Below are positions 40,996-49,848 of a stretch of DNA of 64,000 nt, piece after piece (positions within the stretch are counted from its first letter, which is position 1; every line of letters begins with the position of its first letter). This DNA is from Mesorhizobium sp. (GTDB lineage: Bacteria > Pseudomonadota > Alphaproteobacteria > Rhizobiales > Rhizobiaceae). Made by a program: the position numbers and the translations under genes. The notes beneath the pieces were generated by a model. That model did not search any database and had not been told where the DNA came from. It worked only from the letters and a program-made list of their open reading frames with translations. The stretch is from NCBI GenBank assembly GCA_004020545.1, contig SAQE01000017.1, positions 32,029 through 96,028 on the forward strand. Direction: 5' to 3'.

Positions 40996-43563
40996 ATGGA
41001 CGTCGTCGTCGTCGAATCGCCGGCCAAGGCGAAGACAATCAACAAATATCTGGGCAAGAACTATAAGGTCCTTGCCTCGTTCGGCCATGTCCGCGATCTG
41101 CCGGCCAAGGACGGCTCGGTGCGTCCCGACGAGGACTTCGCCATGTCCTGGTCGGTCGACACGGCCTCCGGCAAGCGGCTTGCCGACATCGCCAAGGCGG
41201 TCAAGGACGCCGACGGGCTCATCCTCGCCACCGACCCGGATCGCGAGGGCGAGGCGATTTCCTGGCATGTGCTGGAAGTGCTGAGGCAGAAGCGGGCGCT
41301 GAAGGACAAGCCGGTCAGCCGCGTCGTCTTCAACGCCATCACCAAGTCTTCCGTGCTCGAGGCCATGGCCAATCCGCGCCAGATCGACGCGCCGCTGGTC
41401 GACGCCTATCTCGCTCGCCGCGCGCTCGACTATCTCGTCGGCTTCACGCTGTCCCCCGTGCTTTGGCGCAAGCTGCCGGGCGCCCGTTCCGCCGGACGCG
41501 TGCAGTCGGTGGCGCTGCGCCTCGTCTGCGACCGCGAATCCGAGATCGAGCGCTTCATCCGCGAGGAATACTGGCAGATCGCCGCCATCCTCGACACGCC
41601 GCGCAACGACAGCTTCGAGGCGCGGCTGACCGCCTATGCCGGCAAGAAGCTGCAGAAGCTCGACATCGCCAACAAGGCGCAGGCCGACGACATCAAGGCG
41701 ATGCTGGAAGGCGCCGCCTTCAAGGCGCTGTCGGTGGAAGCCAAGCCCACCAGGCGCAATCCAGGCCCGCCCTTCACCACCTCGACGCTGCAGCAGGCCG
41801 CCTCCTCGCGGCTCGGCTTTTCGGCCAACCGCACCATGCAGGTAGCGCAGAAGCTCTATGAAGGCATGGATGTCGGCGGCGAGACCGCGGGCCTCATCAC
41901 CTATATGCGAACTGATGGCGTGCAGATGGCGCCGGAGGCGATCGAGGCCGCGCGCGACGCCATCGCGAGCGAGTTCGGCGCGAAGTACCTGCCGGAGAAG
42001 CCGCGCTACTACTCGGTCAAGGCCAAGAATGCCCAGGAAGCGCACGAGGCGATCCGCCCGACCGATTTCAAGCGCACGCCGGCGTCGGTCCGGCAATATC
42101 TCGATGCCGACCAGGCGCGGCTCTACGAACTGATCTGGAAGCGCGCCATCGCCAGCCAGATGCAGCCGGCCGAGATCGAGCGCACCACGGTCGAAATCGA
42201 GGCGATCAACGGCGCCCGCACCGCCGAGCTTCGCGCGATCGGCTCGGTCGTGCGCTTCGATGGCTTCATCGCCGCCTATACCGACCAGAAGGACGAGGAT
42301 GCGGAGGACGAGGAAAGCCGCCGCCTGCCCGAGATCCGCGCCGGGGAGCAGCTTGCCCGCCAGGCGATCAACGCCACCCAGCACACGACCGAGCCGCCGC
42401 CGCGTTATTCCGAGGCGTCGCTGATCAAGAAGCTGGAAGAGCTCGGCATCGGCCGGCCGTCGACCTACACGGCGATCCTGAAGACGCTGGAGGATCGCGA
42501 CTACGTCACCATCGACCGGCGCAAGCTGGTGCCGCAGGCCAAGGGCCGGCTGCTCTCGGCCTTTCTCGAAAGCTTCTTCGAACGCTATGTCGAGTACGAC
42601 TTCACCGCTTCGCTCGAGGAAAAGCTCGACGAGATCTCCGACGGCAAGCTCGCCTGGAAGGACGTGCTGCGCGACTTCTGGAAGGATTTTTCCGGCGCGG
42701 TGGACGACATCAAGGAACTGCGCGTCACCGACGTGCTCGACGCGCTGAACGACGAACTGGCGCCGCTGGTCTTCCCGCCGCGCGAGGATGGCTCGAACCC
42801 GCGCATCTGCCCGAAATGCGGCTCAGGCAACCTGTCGCTGAAGCTCGGCAAATTCGGCGCCTTCGTCGGCTGCTCGAACTATCCGGAATGCTCCTACACC
42901 CGCCAGCTTGGCGATGCCGCCAATCCCAATGGCGAGAACGGCAACGGCGAGGACGGCGTCAGGCTGCTCGGCAAGGATCCGTACACGGCCGAGGAGATCA
43001 CGCTGCGCAGTGGCCGTTTTGGTCCCTACATCCAGCGCGGCGAAGGCAAGGAAGCCAAGCGCTCCAGCCTGCCCAAGGGCTGGGCGGCCGACTCGATCGA
43101 CCATGAAAAGGCGATCGCGCTGCTGGCATTGCCGCGCGACGTCGGCAAGCACCCGGAAACCGGCAAGATGATCTCGGCCGGTCTTGGCCGTTACGGACCC
43201 TTCGTGCTGCATGACGGGACCTACGCCAACCTGGAAAGCATCGAGGACGTGTTCTCGATCGGTCTGAACCGCGCCGTCTCGGTGATCGCCGAGAAGCAGC
43301 AGAAGGGCAAGGGCGGCCGCAACGGTGCCACGCCCGCTGCGCTGAAGGAGCTTGGCGACCATCCCGACGGCGGCGGCAAGATCGTCGTGCGCGACGGCAA
43401 ATACGGCCCCTATGTCAACTACGGCAAGGTCAATGCGACGCTGCCGAAGGGCAAGGATCCGCAGTCGGTGACGATGGAAGAGGCGCTCGCTTTGATCGCC
43501 GAGAAGGAAGCCAAGGGCGGAGGCGGCAAGAAGCCGTTCCGCAGGGCGGCGAAGAAAGGGTAG
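40996..43563 (+). CDS. topA: DNA topoisomerase I
   Basis: An 855-residue type IA topoisomerase. The Toprim domain opens MDVVVVESPAKAKTINKYLG with the DPDREGEAISWH acidic triad. The active-site Tyr lies in TAGLITYMRTDG (near 306). The C-terminal part has a Cys4 zinc finger CPKCG...CSNYPEC (residues ~605-632) and three Gly-rich beta repeats (GRFGPYIQ, GRYGPFVL, GKYGPYVN), the usual alphaproteobacterial tail ending KKPFRRAAKKG. It relaxes negative supercoils. The ATG at 40996 is used. It is followed 6 bases later by rnr. Confidence 0.96.
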   Translation: MDVVVVESPAKAKTINKYLGKNYKVLASFGHVRDLPAKDGSVRPDEDFAMSWSVDTASGKRLADIAKAVKDADGLILATDPDREGEAISWHVLEVLRQKRALKDKPVSRVVFNAITKSSVLEAMANPRQIDAPLVDAYLARRALDYLVGFTLSPVLWRKLPGARSAGRVQSVALRLVCDRESEIERFIREEYWQIAAILDTPRNDSFEARLTAYAGKKLQKLDIANKAQADDIKAMLEGAAFKALSVEAKPTRRNPGPPFTTSTLQQAASSRLGFSANRTMQVAQKLYEGMDVGGETAGLITYMRTDGVQMAPEAIEAARDAIASEFGAKYLPEKPRYYSVKAKNAQEAHEAIRPTDFKRTPASVRQYLDADQARLYELIWKRAIASQMQPAEIERTTVEIEAINGARTAELRAIGSVVRFDGFIAAYTDQKDEDAEDEESRRLPEIRAGEQLARQAINATQHTTEPPPRYSEASLIKKLEELGIGRPSTYTAILKTLEDRDYVTIDRRKLVPQAKGRLLSAFLESFFERYVEYDFTASLEEKLDEISDGKLAWKDVLRDFWKDFSGAVDDIKELRVTDVLDALNDELAPLVFPPREDGSNPRICPKCGSGNLSLKLGKFGAFVGCSNYPECSYTRQLGDAANPNGENGNGEDGVRLLGKDPYTAEEITLRSGRFGPYIQRGEGKEAKRSSLPKGWAADSIDHEKAIALLALPRDVGKHPETGKMISAGLGRYGPFVLHDGTYANLESIEDVFSIGLNRAVSVIAEKQQKGKGGRNGATPAALKELGDHPDGGGKIVVRDGKYGPYVNYGKVNATLPKGKDPQSVTMEEALALIAEKEAKGGGGKKPFRRAAKKG

Positions 43564-43569
43564 CGGAAC

Positions 43570-45876
43570 GTGGCGCGCAGGATCTCCGGAAGAAGCCACG
43601 GCGATCCGCGCGGCGCCGATACCAGGGCCAGGGTCAAGGACGACTACCGGCCCTCGCGCGACGAAGTCCTGCGCTACATCGCCGAGAATCCCGACCGTTC
43701 CGGAAAACGCGAGATCGCCAAGGCTTTCGCGTTGCGCGGCGAGGACCGCATCTGGCTGAAGGACCTGCTGCGTGACCTTCAGGATGAAGGCCTGCTGACG
43801 AAGGAACGCAAGCGCCTCACCCGCGCGGGCGCCCTGCCCCATGTCGCCGTGCTCGACATTGTCGGCCGCGACGCCGATGGCGTCCTACTGGCCAATCCGA
43901 GCGAATACACCGGCCCCGGCTCGCCGCCCGTCATCGCCATCCGCATGTCCCGCGGCACCACGGGTCCTGTCCCCGGCATCGGCGACCGCGTGCTCGCCAA
44001 GACCTTCCCGACCGAGGATCCTACCGGCCCTGCCTATACCGGGCGGGTCATGAAGATCTTCGAGAAGCGCAGCGAAGCAGTGCTCGGCATTTTCCGCGTG
44101 CTGAAGGATGGCAGCTTCCGCATCGAGCCGGTGGAGCGGCGGCAGCCAGAACTGATCGTCGACAAGGAATTCCAGAACGGCGCCAAAAACGGCGATCTGG
44201 TCGAGGTCGAGCCCGCGCGGGCATCCCGCTACGGCCTGCCGCGCGCCAAGGTCCTGGCCGTCCTTGGGTCGCTGACTAGCGAGAAGGCGGTCTCGATGAT
44301 CGCCATCCACGCCCATGACATTCCGCATGTCTTTCCGGCCGACGTCATCGCTGAAGCCGGGGCCGCCAAGCCGGCGGCACTTGCCGGCCGCGAGGATTGG
44401 CGCGACCTGCCGCTGGTCACCATCGATCCAGCCGACGCCAAGGACCATGACGACGCAGTTTTCGCCATGCCCGACACCGACGGGAAGAATCCCGGCGGCG
44501 TTGTCGTCACCGTGGCGATCGCCGATGTCGCCGCCTATGTCCGCTACGGCACGCCGCTCGACCGCGAGGCGCTGAAGCGCGGCAACTCGGTCTATTTCCC
44601 GGACCGCGTCGTGCCTATGCTGCCTGAGCGCATCTCCAACGATCTCTGCTCGCTGCGCGAAGGCGAGGATCGCCCTGCGATTGCCGTTCGCATGACCTTC
44701 TCGGCGGAAGGCCGTAAGCTCAAACACTCCTTCCACCGCATCATGATGAAGTCGGCGGCCAAGCTTGCCTACCCGCAGGCGCAAGCAGCGATTGATGGTG
44801 CGCCCGACAAGAAGACACGGCCGATCCTCGACAGCGTTCTGAAGCCCCTGTGGGATGCCTATGCCGTGCTGAAGCGCGGTCGCGACGCGCGCCAGCCGCT
44901 GGAGCTCGAGCTGCCGGAGCGCAAGATCCTGCTCAAGCCGGACGGCACCGTCGACCGGGTCATCGTCCCGGAGCGCCTCGATGCCCACAAGCTGATCGAG
45001 GAGTTCATGATCCAGGCCAATGTCGCGGCCGCCGAGACGCTGGAAGGCAAGAAAGAGTCTCTCGTCTACCGCATTCACGACGCGCCTTCGCTTGCCAAGC
45101 AGGAATCGCTGCGCGAATTCCTGGCGACGCTTAGCCTGTCGCTGGCGCGCGGCGCGCAGATGCGGCCAAGCCAGTTCAACGGCATTCTGGAGCGCGTGCG
45201 TGGCGCCGACAACGAGGCGCTGGTCAACGAGGTGGTGCTGCGCTCGCAGAGTCAGGCCGAATACTCGCCGAAGAATATCGGCCATTTCGGCCTCAACCTG
45301 AAACGATATGCGCATTTCACCTCGCCGATCCGCCGCTATGCCGATCTGATCGTGCATCGCGGCCTGATCGCAGCGCTTGGCCTTGGGCCCGGTGGGCTGA
45401 CGCAGCCCGAAGCCGACCGGCTGGAAGAGGTGGCCGCGCTGATCTCGGCCACGGAACGCCGCGCCATGGCGGCCGAGCGCGATACCGTGGACCGACTGAT
45501 CGCCGCCTACCTCGCCGAGCGCATCAACGACACCTTCGACGCGCGTATCTCGGGCGTCACCAAGGCGGGACTCTTTGTCCAATTGCCGCAGTACGGCGCG
45601 GATGGTTTCATCCCGGTGTCAAGTTTGAACGGCGACTACTATATCTACGACGAAACCGCTCGATCGCTGTTCGGAGAGCGAACCGGCAAGGGCTACCAGC
45701 TTGCCGACCGCGTTGAGGTTCGGCTGCTCGAAGTCGCGCCGATGGCCGGCGCCATGCGTTTCGAGATGCTGACCGACCCGAAGCCGCTGCCAGGCTCGCG
45801 ACGGTCGTTTCACAAAGCCAAGGGCCGCGCCCGCGCGTCACAATCGCGCTTCGGGCCGCGCGGCAGGAGAAGATGA
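43570..45876 (+). CDS. rnr: ribonuclease R
   Basis: A 768-residue 3'-to-5' exoribonuclease starting at GTG. An N-terminal winged-helix-like region (SGKREIAKAFALRGEDRIWLKDLL) precedes cold-shock domains. The RNB catalytic domain (residues ~270-600) has DPADAKDHDDAVFAM with the metal aspartates and YAHFTSPIRRYADLIVHR. A C-terminal S1 domain (FDARISGVTKAGLFVQLPQYGADGFIPVSSL) and a basic tail RASQSRFGPRGRRR follow. It degrades structured RNA. It is in an operon with topA, and its stop overlaps the start of the DUF983 gene. Confidence 0.95.
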   Translation: MARRISGRSHGDPRGADTRARVKDDYRPSRDEVLRYIAENPDRSGKREIAKAFALRGEDRIWLKDLLRDLQDEGLLTKERKRLTRAGALPHVAVLDIVGRDADGVLLANPSEYTGPGSPPVIAIRMSRGTTGPVPGIGDRVLAKTFPTEDPTGPAYTGRVMKIFEKRSEAVLGIFRVLKDGSFRIEPVERRQPELIVDKEFQNGAKNGDLVEVEPARASRYGLPRAKVLAVLGSLTSEKAVSMIAIHAHDIPHVFPADVIAEAGAAKPAALAGREDWRDLPLVTIDPADAKDHDDAVFAMPDTDGKNPGGVVVTVAIADVAAYVRYGTPLDREALKRGNSVYFPDRVVPMLPERISNDLCSLREGEDRPAIAVRMTFSAEGRKLKHSFHRIMMKSAAKLAYPQAQAAIDGAPDKKTRPILDSVLKPLWDAYAVLKRGRDARQPLELELPERKILLKPDGTVDRVIVPERLDAHKLIEEFMIQANVAAAETLEGKKESLVYRIHDAPSLAKQESLREFLATLSLSLARGAQMRPSQFNGILERVRGADNEALVNEVVLRSQSQAEYSPKNIGHFGLNLKRYAHFTSPIRRYADLIVHRGLIAALGLGPGGLTQPEADRLEEVAALISATERRAMAAERDTVDRLIAAYLAERINDTFDARISGVTKAGLFVQLPQYGADGFIPVSSLNGDYYIYDETARSLFGERTGKGYQLADRVEVRLLEVAPMAGAMRFEMLTDPKPLPGSRRSFHKAKGRARASQSRFGPRGRRR

Positions 45877-46328
45877 TGCCAAAAGGACTTGGTGTGGAAG
45901 AGCAGGTTTTCGGCGGTGAGCATCATTCAGGCCGCGTCGCACGTCCGCTGTGGACGGCGATCAAGCGCGGTCTGCTCGGCCGCTGCCCGCATTGCGGCGA
46001 AGGCAAGCTGTTCTATGCCTTCACCAAGTCCGTCGACAAATGCAGCGTCTGCGGCGAGGAGCTCCATCATCATCGCGCCGACGACCTTCCCGCCTATCTG
46101 GTGATCGTCATCGTCGGCCACATCGTGGTTGGCGCCTTCATGGGTGTGGAGGCGACGTCGACGCTCACGCTGTGGCAGCACGCGCTGATCTGGGTGCCGC
46201 TGACCTTTGGTCTGGCCGTCGCGCTGCTGCAGCCGGTCAAGGGCGCCGTCATCGGCCTGCAATGGGCGCTCTATATGCACGGCTTCAGCGGCGAGAAGGA
46301 CGAGCTTGAGCCGCATTCCCAGGCTTAG
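45873..46328 (+). CDS. DUF983 membrane protein with zinc-ribbon cysteines
   Basis: A 151-residue protein. Two CxxC pairs near the N-terminus (RCPHCG, C38/C41; KCSVCG, C57/C60) form a likely zinc ribbon, followed by two transmembrane helices (residues ~74-92 and ~105-128). This is the DUF983 layout, with no assigned function. The ATG overlaps the rnr stop codon, so translation is coupled. An inverted, diverged copy of the dispersed repeat follows directly. Confidence 0.88.
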   Translation: MMPKGLGVEEQVFGGEHHSGRVARPLWTAIKRGLLGRCPHCGEGKLFYAFTKSVDKCSVCGEELHHHRADDLPAYLVIVIVGHIVVGAFMGVEATSTLTLWQHALIWVPLTFGLAVALLQPVKGAVIGLQWALYMHGFSGEKDELEPHSQA

Positions 46329-46397
46329 AGCGGCAAGTTTGTTTCCACGCAATTCCCGACGGAAAACCGCTGAGCTCTTTTCCAGGGATTGCCACAG
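46326..46397 (-). repeat. dispersed palindromic intergenic repeat, copy E (inverted, diverged)
   Basis: Read on the minus strand it gives GGCAATCCCTGGAAAAG, AGCGGTTTTCCGTCGGGAATTGCGT and GCCGCTCTAAG, the backbone of copies A-D with more mismatches and without the insert hairpin. Confidence 0.6.
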
Positions 46398-46481
46398 CAG
46401 CGACTTTTCGTCCGGGCTGGTGCAAAGATCCGAGCCCGCAAGCCACTTTCGCATTCGAGAAGTTTCCGCTAGGTCGAACGC

Positions 46482-47222
46482 ATGGAAGGAATGACCAAGG
46501 CGGATGTCGATAAACTCGATAAAGGCTTGGCCGTGCACGGCGGCCGGCCGCTTCGTCCGCGCGATGCCGCAACCTTGATCCTGCTCAACCGGAGCGGCGG
46601 CGACGTTCTGGTGCTGATGGGCCGGCGCCATGCCCGGCACGCCTTCATGCCCGGGAAGTTCGTCTTCCCCGGCGGCCGCACCGACCCTGCCGACAGCCGC
46701 ATTCCGGTGGCTGCCCCGCTGCACGCCAAGGAAGAAGCGAGGCTTGCCAGCGGTCCTGGCCGCGCGAGCGCTGTGCGGGCGCGCGCCATCGCCTTGTCGG
46801 CAATCCGCGAGACTTACGAGGAAGCCGGCCTGCTGATCGGCCGCAAGGGCCCGTTCGCGACCGCCAAGCGCGATTGGCAGGGTTTCGTCGAACACGGCGT
46901 GGCGCCATCGCTTGACGTCCTGCGCTTCATCGCCCGCGCCATCACCCCACCCAACCGCGTGCGCCGCTTCGACACGCGCTTCTTCAGCGCCTGGCGCGAT
47001 GACGTCGCCGTGGAATTGCCGGACGGCGGTCCGACTAACGAGTTGGAAGAACTCGTCTGGCTGCCGCTTGCCGAGGCCCGCAAGGCCGACATTCCCGACA
47101 TTACCCGCACGATCCTGGAAGAACTGGAAGAGCGGCTCGCCCACGATCCCTTGCTGCGTCCGGGCGGTGCCGTGCCGTTCTTCCGGCTCGTCCGAAACCG
47201 CTTCGTCCGCGAAGTCCTTTAG
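46482..47222 (+). CDS. NUDIX hydrolase (246 aa)
   Basis: A 246-residue NUDIX protein. The GKFVFPGGRTDPAD segment precedes an expanded loop, and then the helix of the box is SAIRETYEEAGLLIG (RE-x-x-EE-x-G conserved). The insertion between the glycine strand and the REUxEE helix matches NUDT7/NUDT19-like CoA or nucleotide diphosphatases, but the substrate is unproven. In other Rhizobiales this gene follows DUF983 in the topA-rnr cluster, as here. Confidence 0.85.
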   Translation: MEGMTKADVDKLDKGLAVHGGRPLRPRDAATLILLNRSGGDVLVLMGRRHARHAFMPGKFVFPGGRTDPADSRIPVAAPLHAKEEARLASGPGRASAVRARAIALSAIRETYEEAGLLIGRKGPFATAKRDWQGFVEHGVAPSLDVLRFIARAITPPNRVRRFDTRFFSAWRDDVAVELPDGGPTNELEELVWLPLAEARKADIPDITRTILEELEERLAHDPLLRPGGAVPFFRLVRNRFVREVL

Positions 47223-47242
47223 AAGCAGAGCATCCATATCCC

Positions 47243-48418
47243 ATGACGGTCGATACCCAGCAACAGGGCGACGAACGCGTACACTGGCTCCCGATGATCG
47301 CGGCGATCTCCTCGATCAGCGTGGTCGGCATCGCCATCGGCCTCGGCATGCCGCTGCTCAGCGTCATCCTGGAAACGCGCGGCCACTCGGCCTCGATGAT
47401 CGGCCTCAACACTGCGGTCGCCGGCCTCGCCTCCATCGCCGGCGCCCCGCTCGCCACGCCCCTTGCCGTGCGGCTCGGCGTCGCATGGACGATGCTTTTG
47501 ATGATTGCCGCCGGCGCGCTTGCCTTTGTCGGCTTCCATTTCGCGCCGGACTTCTGGATGTGGTTTCCGCTCCGTGTCGCGCTCCATATCTCGCTGACGG
47601 TGCTGTTCATCCTTTCGGAATTCTGGATCAGCACCTCGGCGCCGCCGCATCGCCGGGGCCTGGTGCTCGGCATCTACGCCACGGTGCTGTCGCTGGGCTT
47701 CGCCGCCGGTCCCTGGCTGTTCGCCCATCTGGGAAGTAGCGGCTTCCTGCCCTTCGGCGTCACCATAGCGCTGGTGACGCTCGCCGCCATTCCGGTGCTT
47801 GCGGCCCGCAACGAGAGCCCGGCGATCGTCGCCGACGGCGAAACCAGCCACTTCCTGCGCTATGTCTGGATGGTGCCGACCGCGACCTTCGCCGTGCTGG
47901 TGTTCGGCGCCGTCGAGACCGGAGGCTTCTCGCTGTTCCCGGTTTATGGCAGCCGTATCGGCTATTCGGAGGCCGACGCGGCGCTGCTTCTGACCATGAT
48001 CGGCCTCGGCAACGTGCTCTTGCAGATTCCGATCGGCATGATCAGCGACCGCGTCTCCGACCGCCGCCACTTGCTTCTGGCCTGCGCCACGGTCGGGCTC
48101 GCCGGCACCGCCTTCATGCCTCTCTTCGCCCAGAACTGGCACCTGATGGCGGCGCTGCTGTTCGTCTGGGGCGGCGTGGTCGCCGCCATGTACACGATCG
48201 GGCTTGCCCATCTCGGCTCGCAGCTCTCCGGTCACGAGCTCGCCTCCGCCAATGCCGCCTTCGTGCTCTGCTACGGCGTCGGCATGGTGCTCGGCCCTCA
48301 AGCGATCGGCATCGGCATGGACGCCTTCGGCCCTTCGGGCTTCGGCTGGTCGCTCGCGCTGTTCTTTGCCGCCTACATGCTCCTGGTCTGCGTCAGGCTG
48401 GTGCGGAAAATTCTGTAG
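47243..48418 (+). CDS. MFS transporter (YcaD-like)
   Basis: A 391-residue major facilitator with 12 predicted transmembrane helices. The loop between helices 2 and 3 (ATPLAVRLGVAW) and the second-half counterpart (MISDRVSDRRHLLLA) carry the MFS motif A remnants. HRRGLVLGIYATVLSLGFAAGPWLF is typical of the YcaD/sugar-drug branch. The substrate is unknown. It starts 20 bases after the NUDIX gene stop on the same strand, so it is likely in the same transcript. Confidence 0.87.
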   Translation: MTVDTQQQGDERVHWLPMIAAISSISVVGIAIGLGMPLLSVILETRGHSASMIGLNTAVAGLASIAGAPLATPLAVRLGVAWTMLLMIAAGALAFVGFHFAPDFWMWFPLRVALHISLTVLFILSEFWISTSAPPHRRGLVLGIYATVLSLGFAAGPWLFAHLGSSGFLPFGVTIALVTLAAIPVLAARNESPAIVADGETSHFLRYVWMVPTATFAVLVFGAVETGGFSLFPVYGSRIGYSEADAALLLTMIGLGNVLLQIPIGMISDRVSDRRHLLLACATVGLAGTAFMPLFAQNWHLMAALLFVWGGVVAAMYTIGLAHLGSQLSGHELASANAAFVLCYGVGMVLGPQAIGIGMDAFGPSGFGWSLALFFAAYMLLVCVRLVRKIL

Positions 48419-48518
48419 CCGGAAATGTCGCCAAGGCGCGGGCAATCCTGACATCACCATGTCAGCAGCACCCCTGCTATACCCTCGCTCCAACGCACGA
48501 AGAGCAAGGAGAGATCAG

Positions 48519-48977
48519 ATGATTGACAGCGGCTTTGAGACCAAATCGCTCAGGATGGAACTGCTTCTGCTCGTCACTTTCCAGGCGCCGGCGGCCGATG
48601 TCGAACGCATCATGGAGGCGGTCGTGACGATAACGCCGCTGCGCATGGGCAAATATGACGGCAATGCCTATCAGTCGGCGCAAGGCATCGAACGCTACCG
48701 GACGCTCGAAGGGGCTGCCGCGGGCGCCGAGATCGAGTTGCGCCGGCGGCCGGGCACCGTCGAGGTGTCGTTCGAACTGCCCGATGACCAGGCGCTTGCC
48801 GCCCGTGTCGTCGAGGCCATCTACCAGGCGCACAGCTATGAGGAACCGGTGATCCGCCTGCAGCCCCTGCTTGCCAGCCGTTCGAAAGGGCTGAACGACC
48901 GCGCCAATCCCAACCGCTGGTGGAACACGACGGGGGATTGGAAACAGTCTGCCTCGCCGGTCCGGGAGAACGCCTGA
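48519..48977 (+). CDS. stand-alone NIF3/YqfO-insert-like domain protein (152 aa)
   Basis: A 152-residue soluble protein starting after an AAGGAGAG Shine-Dalgarno sequence. LLLVTFQAPAADVERIMEAVVTITPLRMGKYD...GTVEVSFELPDDQALAARVVEAIYQAHSYEEPVI recalls the CutA/PII-like ferredoxin-fold domain inserted in NIF3/YqfO proteins, whose HPYEEPA motif appears here as HSYEEPV. The C-terminal NPNRWWNTTGDWK looks conserved. Function unknown. A longer overlapping frame starting at 48204 is rejected because it runs inside the MFS gene. Confidence 0.72.
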   Translation: MIDSGFETKSLRMELLLLVTFQAPAADVERIMEAVVTITPLRMGKYDGNAYQSAQGIERYRTLEGAAAGAEIELRRRPGTVEVSFELPDDQALAARVVEAIYQAHSYEEPVIRLQPLLASRSKGLNDRANPNRWWNTTGDWKQSASPVRENA

Positions 48978-49164
48978 AGCACCGCCAGCCTGCCGCCGGC
49001 CCCATCCGCCGTTACCGGCGGCAGGCGCATTGGGCCTCGTCGAAGCCCGCTCGGGCTTGACTTTCCGGGCGCGTTCTTTATGTGTCGCGCCAAGTTTCCC
49101 GCGTCCGGGTGTTTTCCCCGTGCTCCAGCGGCCAAAACTCCACGAACATTAACGGACGAACATC

Positions 49165-49332
49165 ATGGCCAAAGCCGCAAACATCAAGATCAAGCTTCTG
49201 TCGACCGCCGACACCGGTTTCTTCTACGTGACCAGCAAGAACAGCCGCACCAAGACGGACAAGCTGTCGTTCCGCAAGTACGACCCGGTCGCCAAGAAGC
49301 ACGTCGAATTCAAGGAAACCAAGATCAAGTAA
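49165..49332 (+). CDS. rpmG: 50S ribosomal protein L33
   Basis: A 55-residue protein: [20 protein letters not shown], then [31 protein letters not shown]. This is the cysteine-free L33 form that does not bind zinc, normal for alphaproteobacteria. It is a component of the large ribosomal subunit near the E site. A strong Rho-independent terminator follows 22 bases after the stop. Confidence 0.97.
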   Translation: MAKAANIKIKLLSTADTGFFYVTSKNSRTKTDKLSFRKYDPVAKKHVEFKETKIK

Positions 49333-49354
49333 TCTGGTTATCCCGAAATGCCGA

Positions 49355-49386
49355 AACGCCGCCCCCTCGGGCGGCGTTTTTGTTTT
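49355..49386 (+). terminator. Rho-independent terminator of rpmG
   Basis: Perfect 10-bp arms AACGCCGCCC/GGGCGGCGTT with loop CCTC, followed by TTTGTTTT. Confidence 0.93.
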
Positions 49387-49803
49387 CGGCGGACGGATCC
49401 GCAAGCAGGAACGAGCACCGCTGTCTGGAGCGGGCCTTGACATCATGTCTTGGAAAAAGGGGGCCGGTCGGCGGTTGGCAGCGGTACGAGGAGGCCACTA
49501 TGTGCCAGCGCCGGCCGGCCGACCCCACGGACCCAGGAGATGCGGCGGACCTGAGCATCATGGGGTATTTTTCGGATCGAGCCGGGCAGTCTACCCTCGT
49601 GCCGGCTTCGTCTTCGGTCTATGCGAAGCAGATTTGCTCAAGAACGTATGAAAATCAACCATTTCTTAACCACGGCTCGCGAATCGCTTGGGTTAAGGTA
49701 AATTCGTAACCCTGTCGGATGGCCGGATATTGGCGGCGTCTACCAATGCATGTCGCTCAAAAGTGTGCGGCGGTTTCGAGAAATCGACATGCGCGAATAC
49801 AGA
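49387..49803. other. intergenic region without a supported gene
   Basis: The stretch lies between the rpmG terminator and the pleD 3' end. A 69-codon frame starts at 49500 behind an ACGAGGAGG ribosome-binding-like sequence, but its second half (49620-49709) is AT-rich with non-native codon use, so I do not call it. The AT-rich 49640-49740 stretch could hold a promoter, but no gene reads from it. Confidence 0.5.
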
Positions 49804-49848
49804 CTTAAAGCGCGTCGCCAAATCCGTTTCAGCGCGACTCGCTTTAAG
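49804..49848 (-). terminator. inverted repeat overlapping the pleD stop codon
   Basis: CTTAAAGCGCGTCGC and GCGACTCGCTTTAAG form an almost perfect 15-bp stem that includes the pleD stop codon. It probably terminates divK-pleD transcription and belongs to a repeat family, a half copy of which lies at 11622-11652. Confidence 0.6.

Noticed and set aside
48204-48518. An N-terminal extension of the 152-aa protein
   Set aside because: It runs inside the MFS gene in another frame; a Shine-Dalgarno sequence precedes the ATG at 48519.
49500-49709. A 69-codon ORF behind an ACGAGGAGG sequence
   Set aside because: The second half has AT-rich, non-native codon use and no recognisable protein features; it could be real, but the support is too weak.
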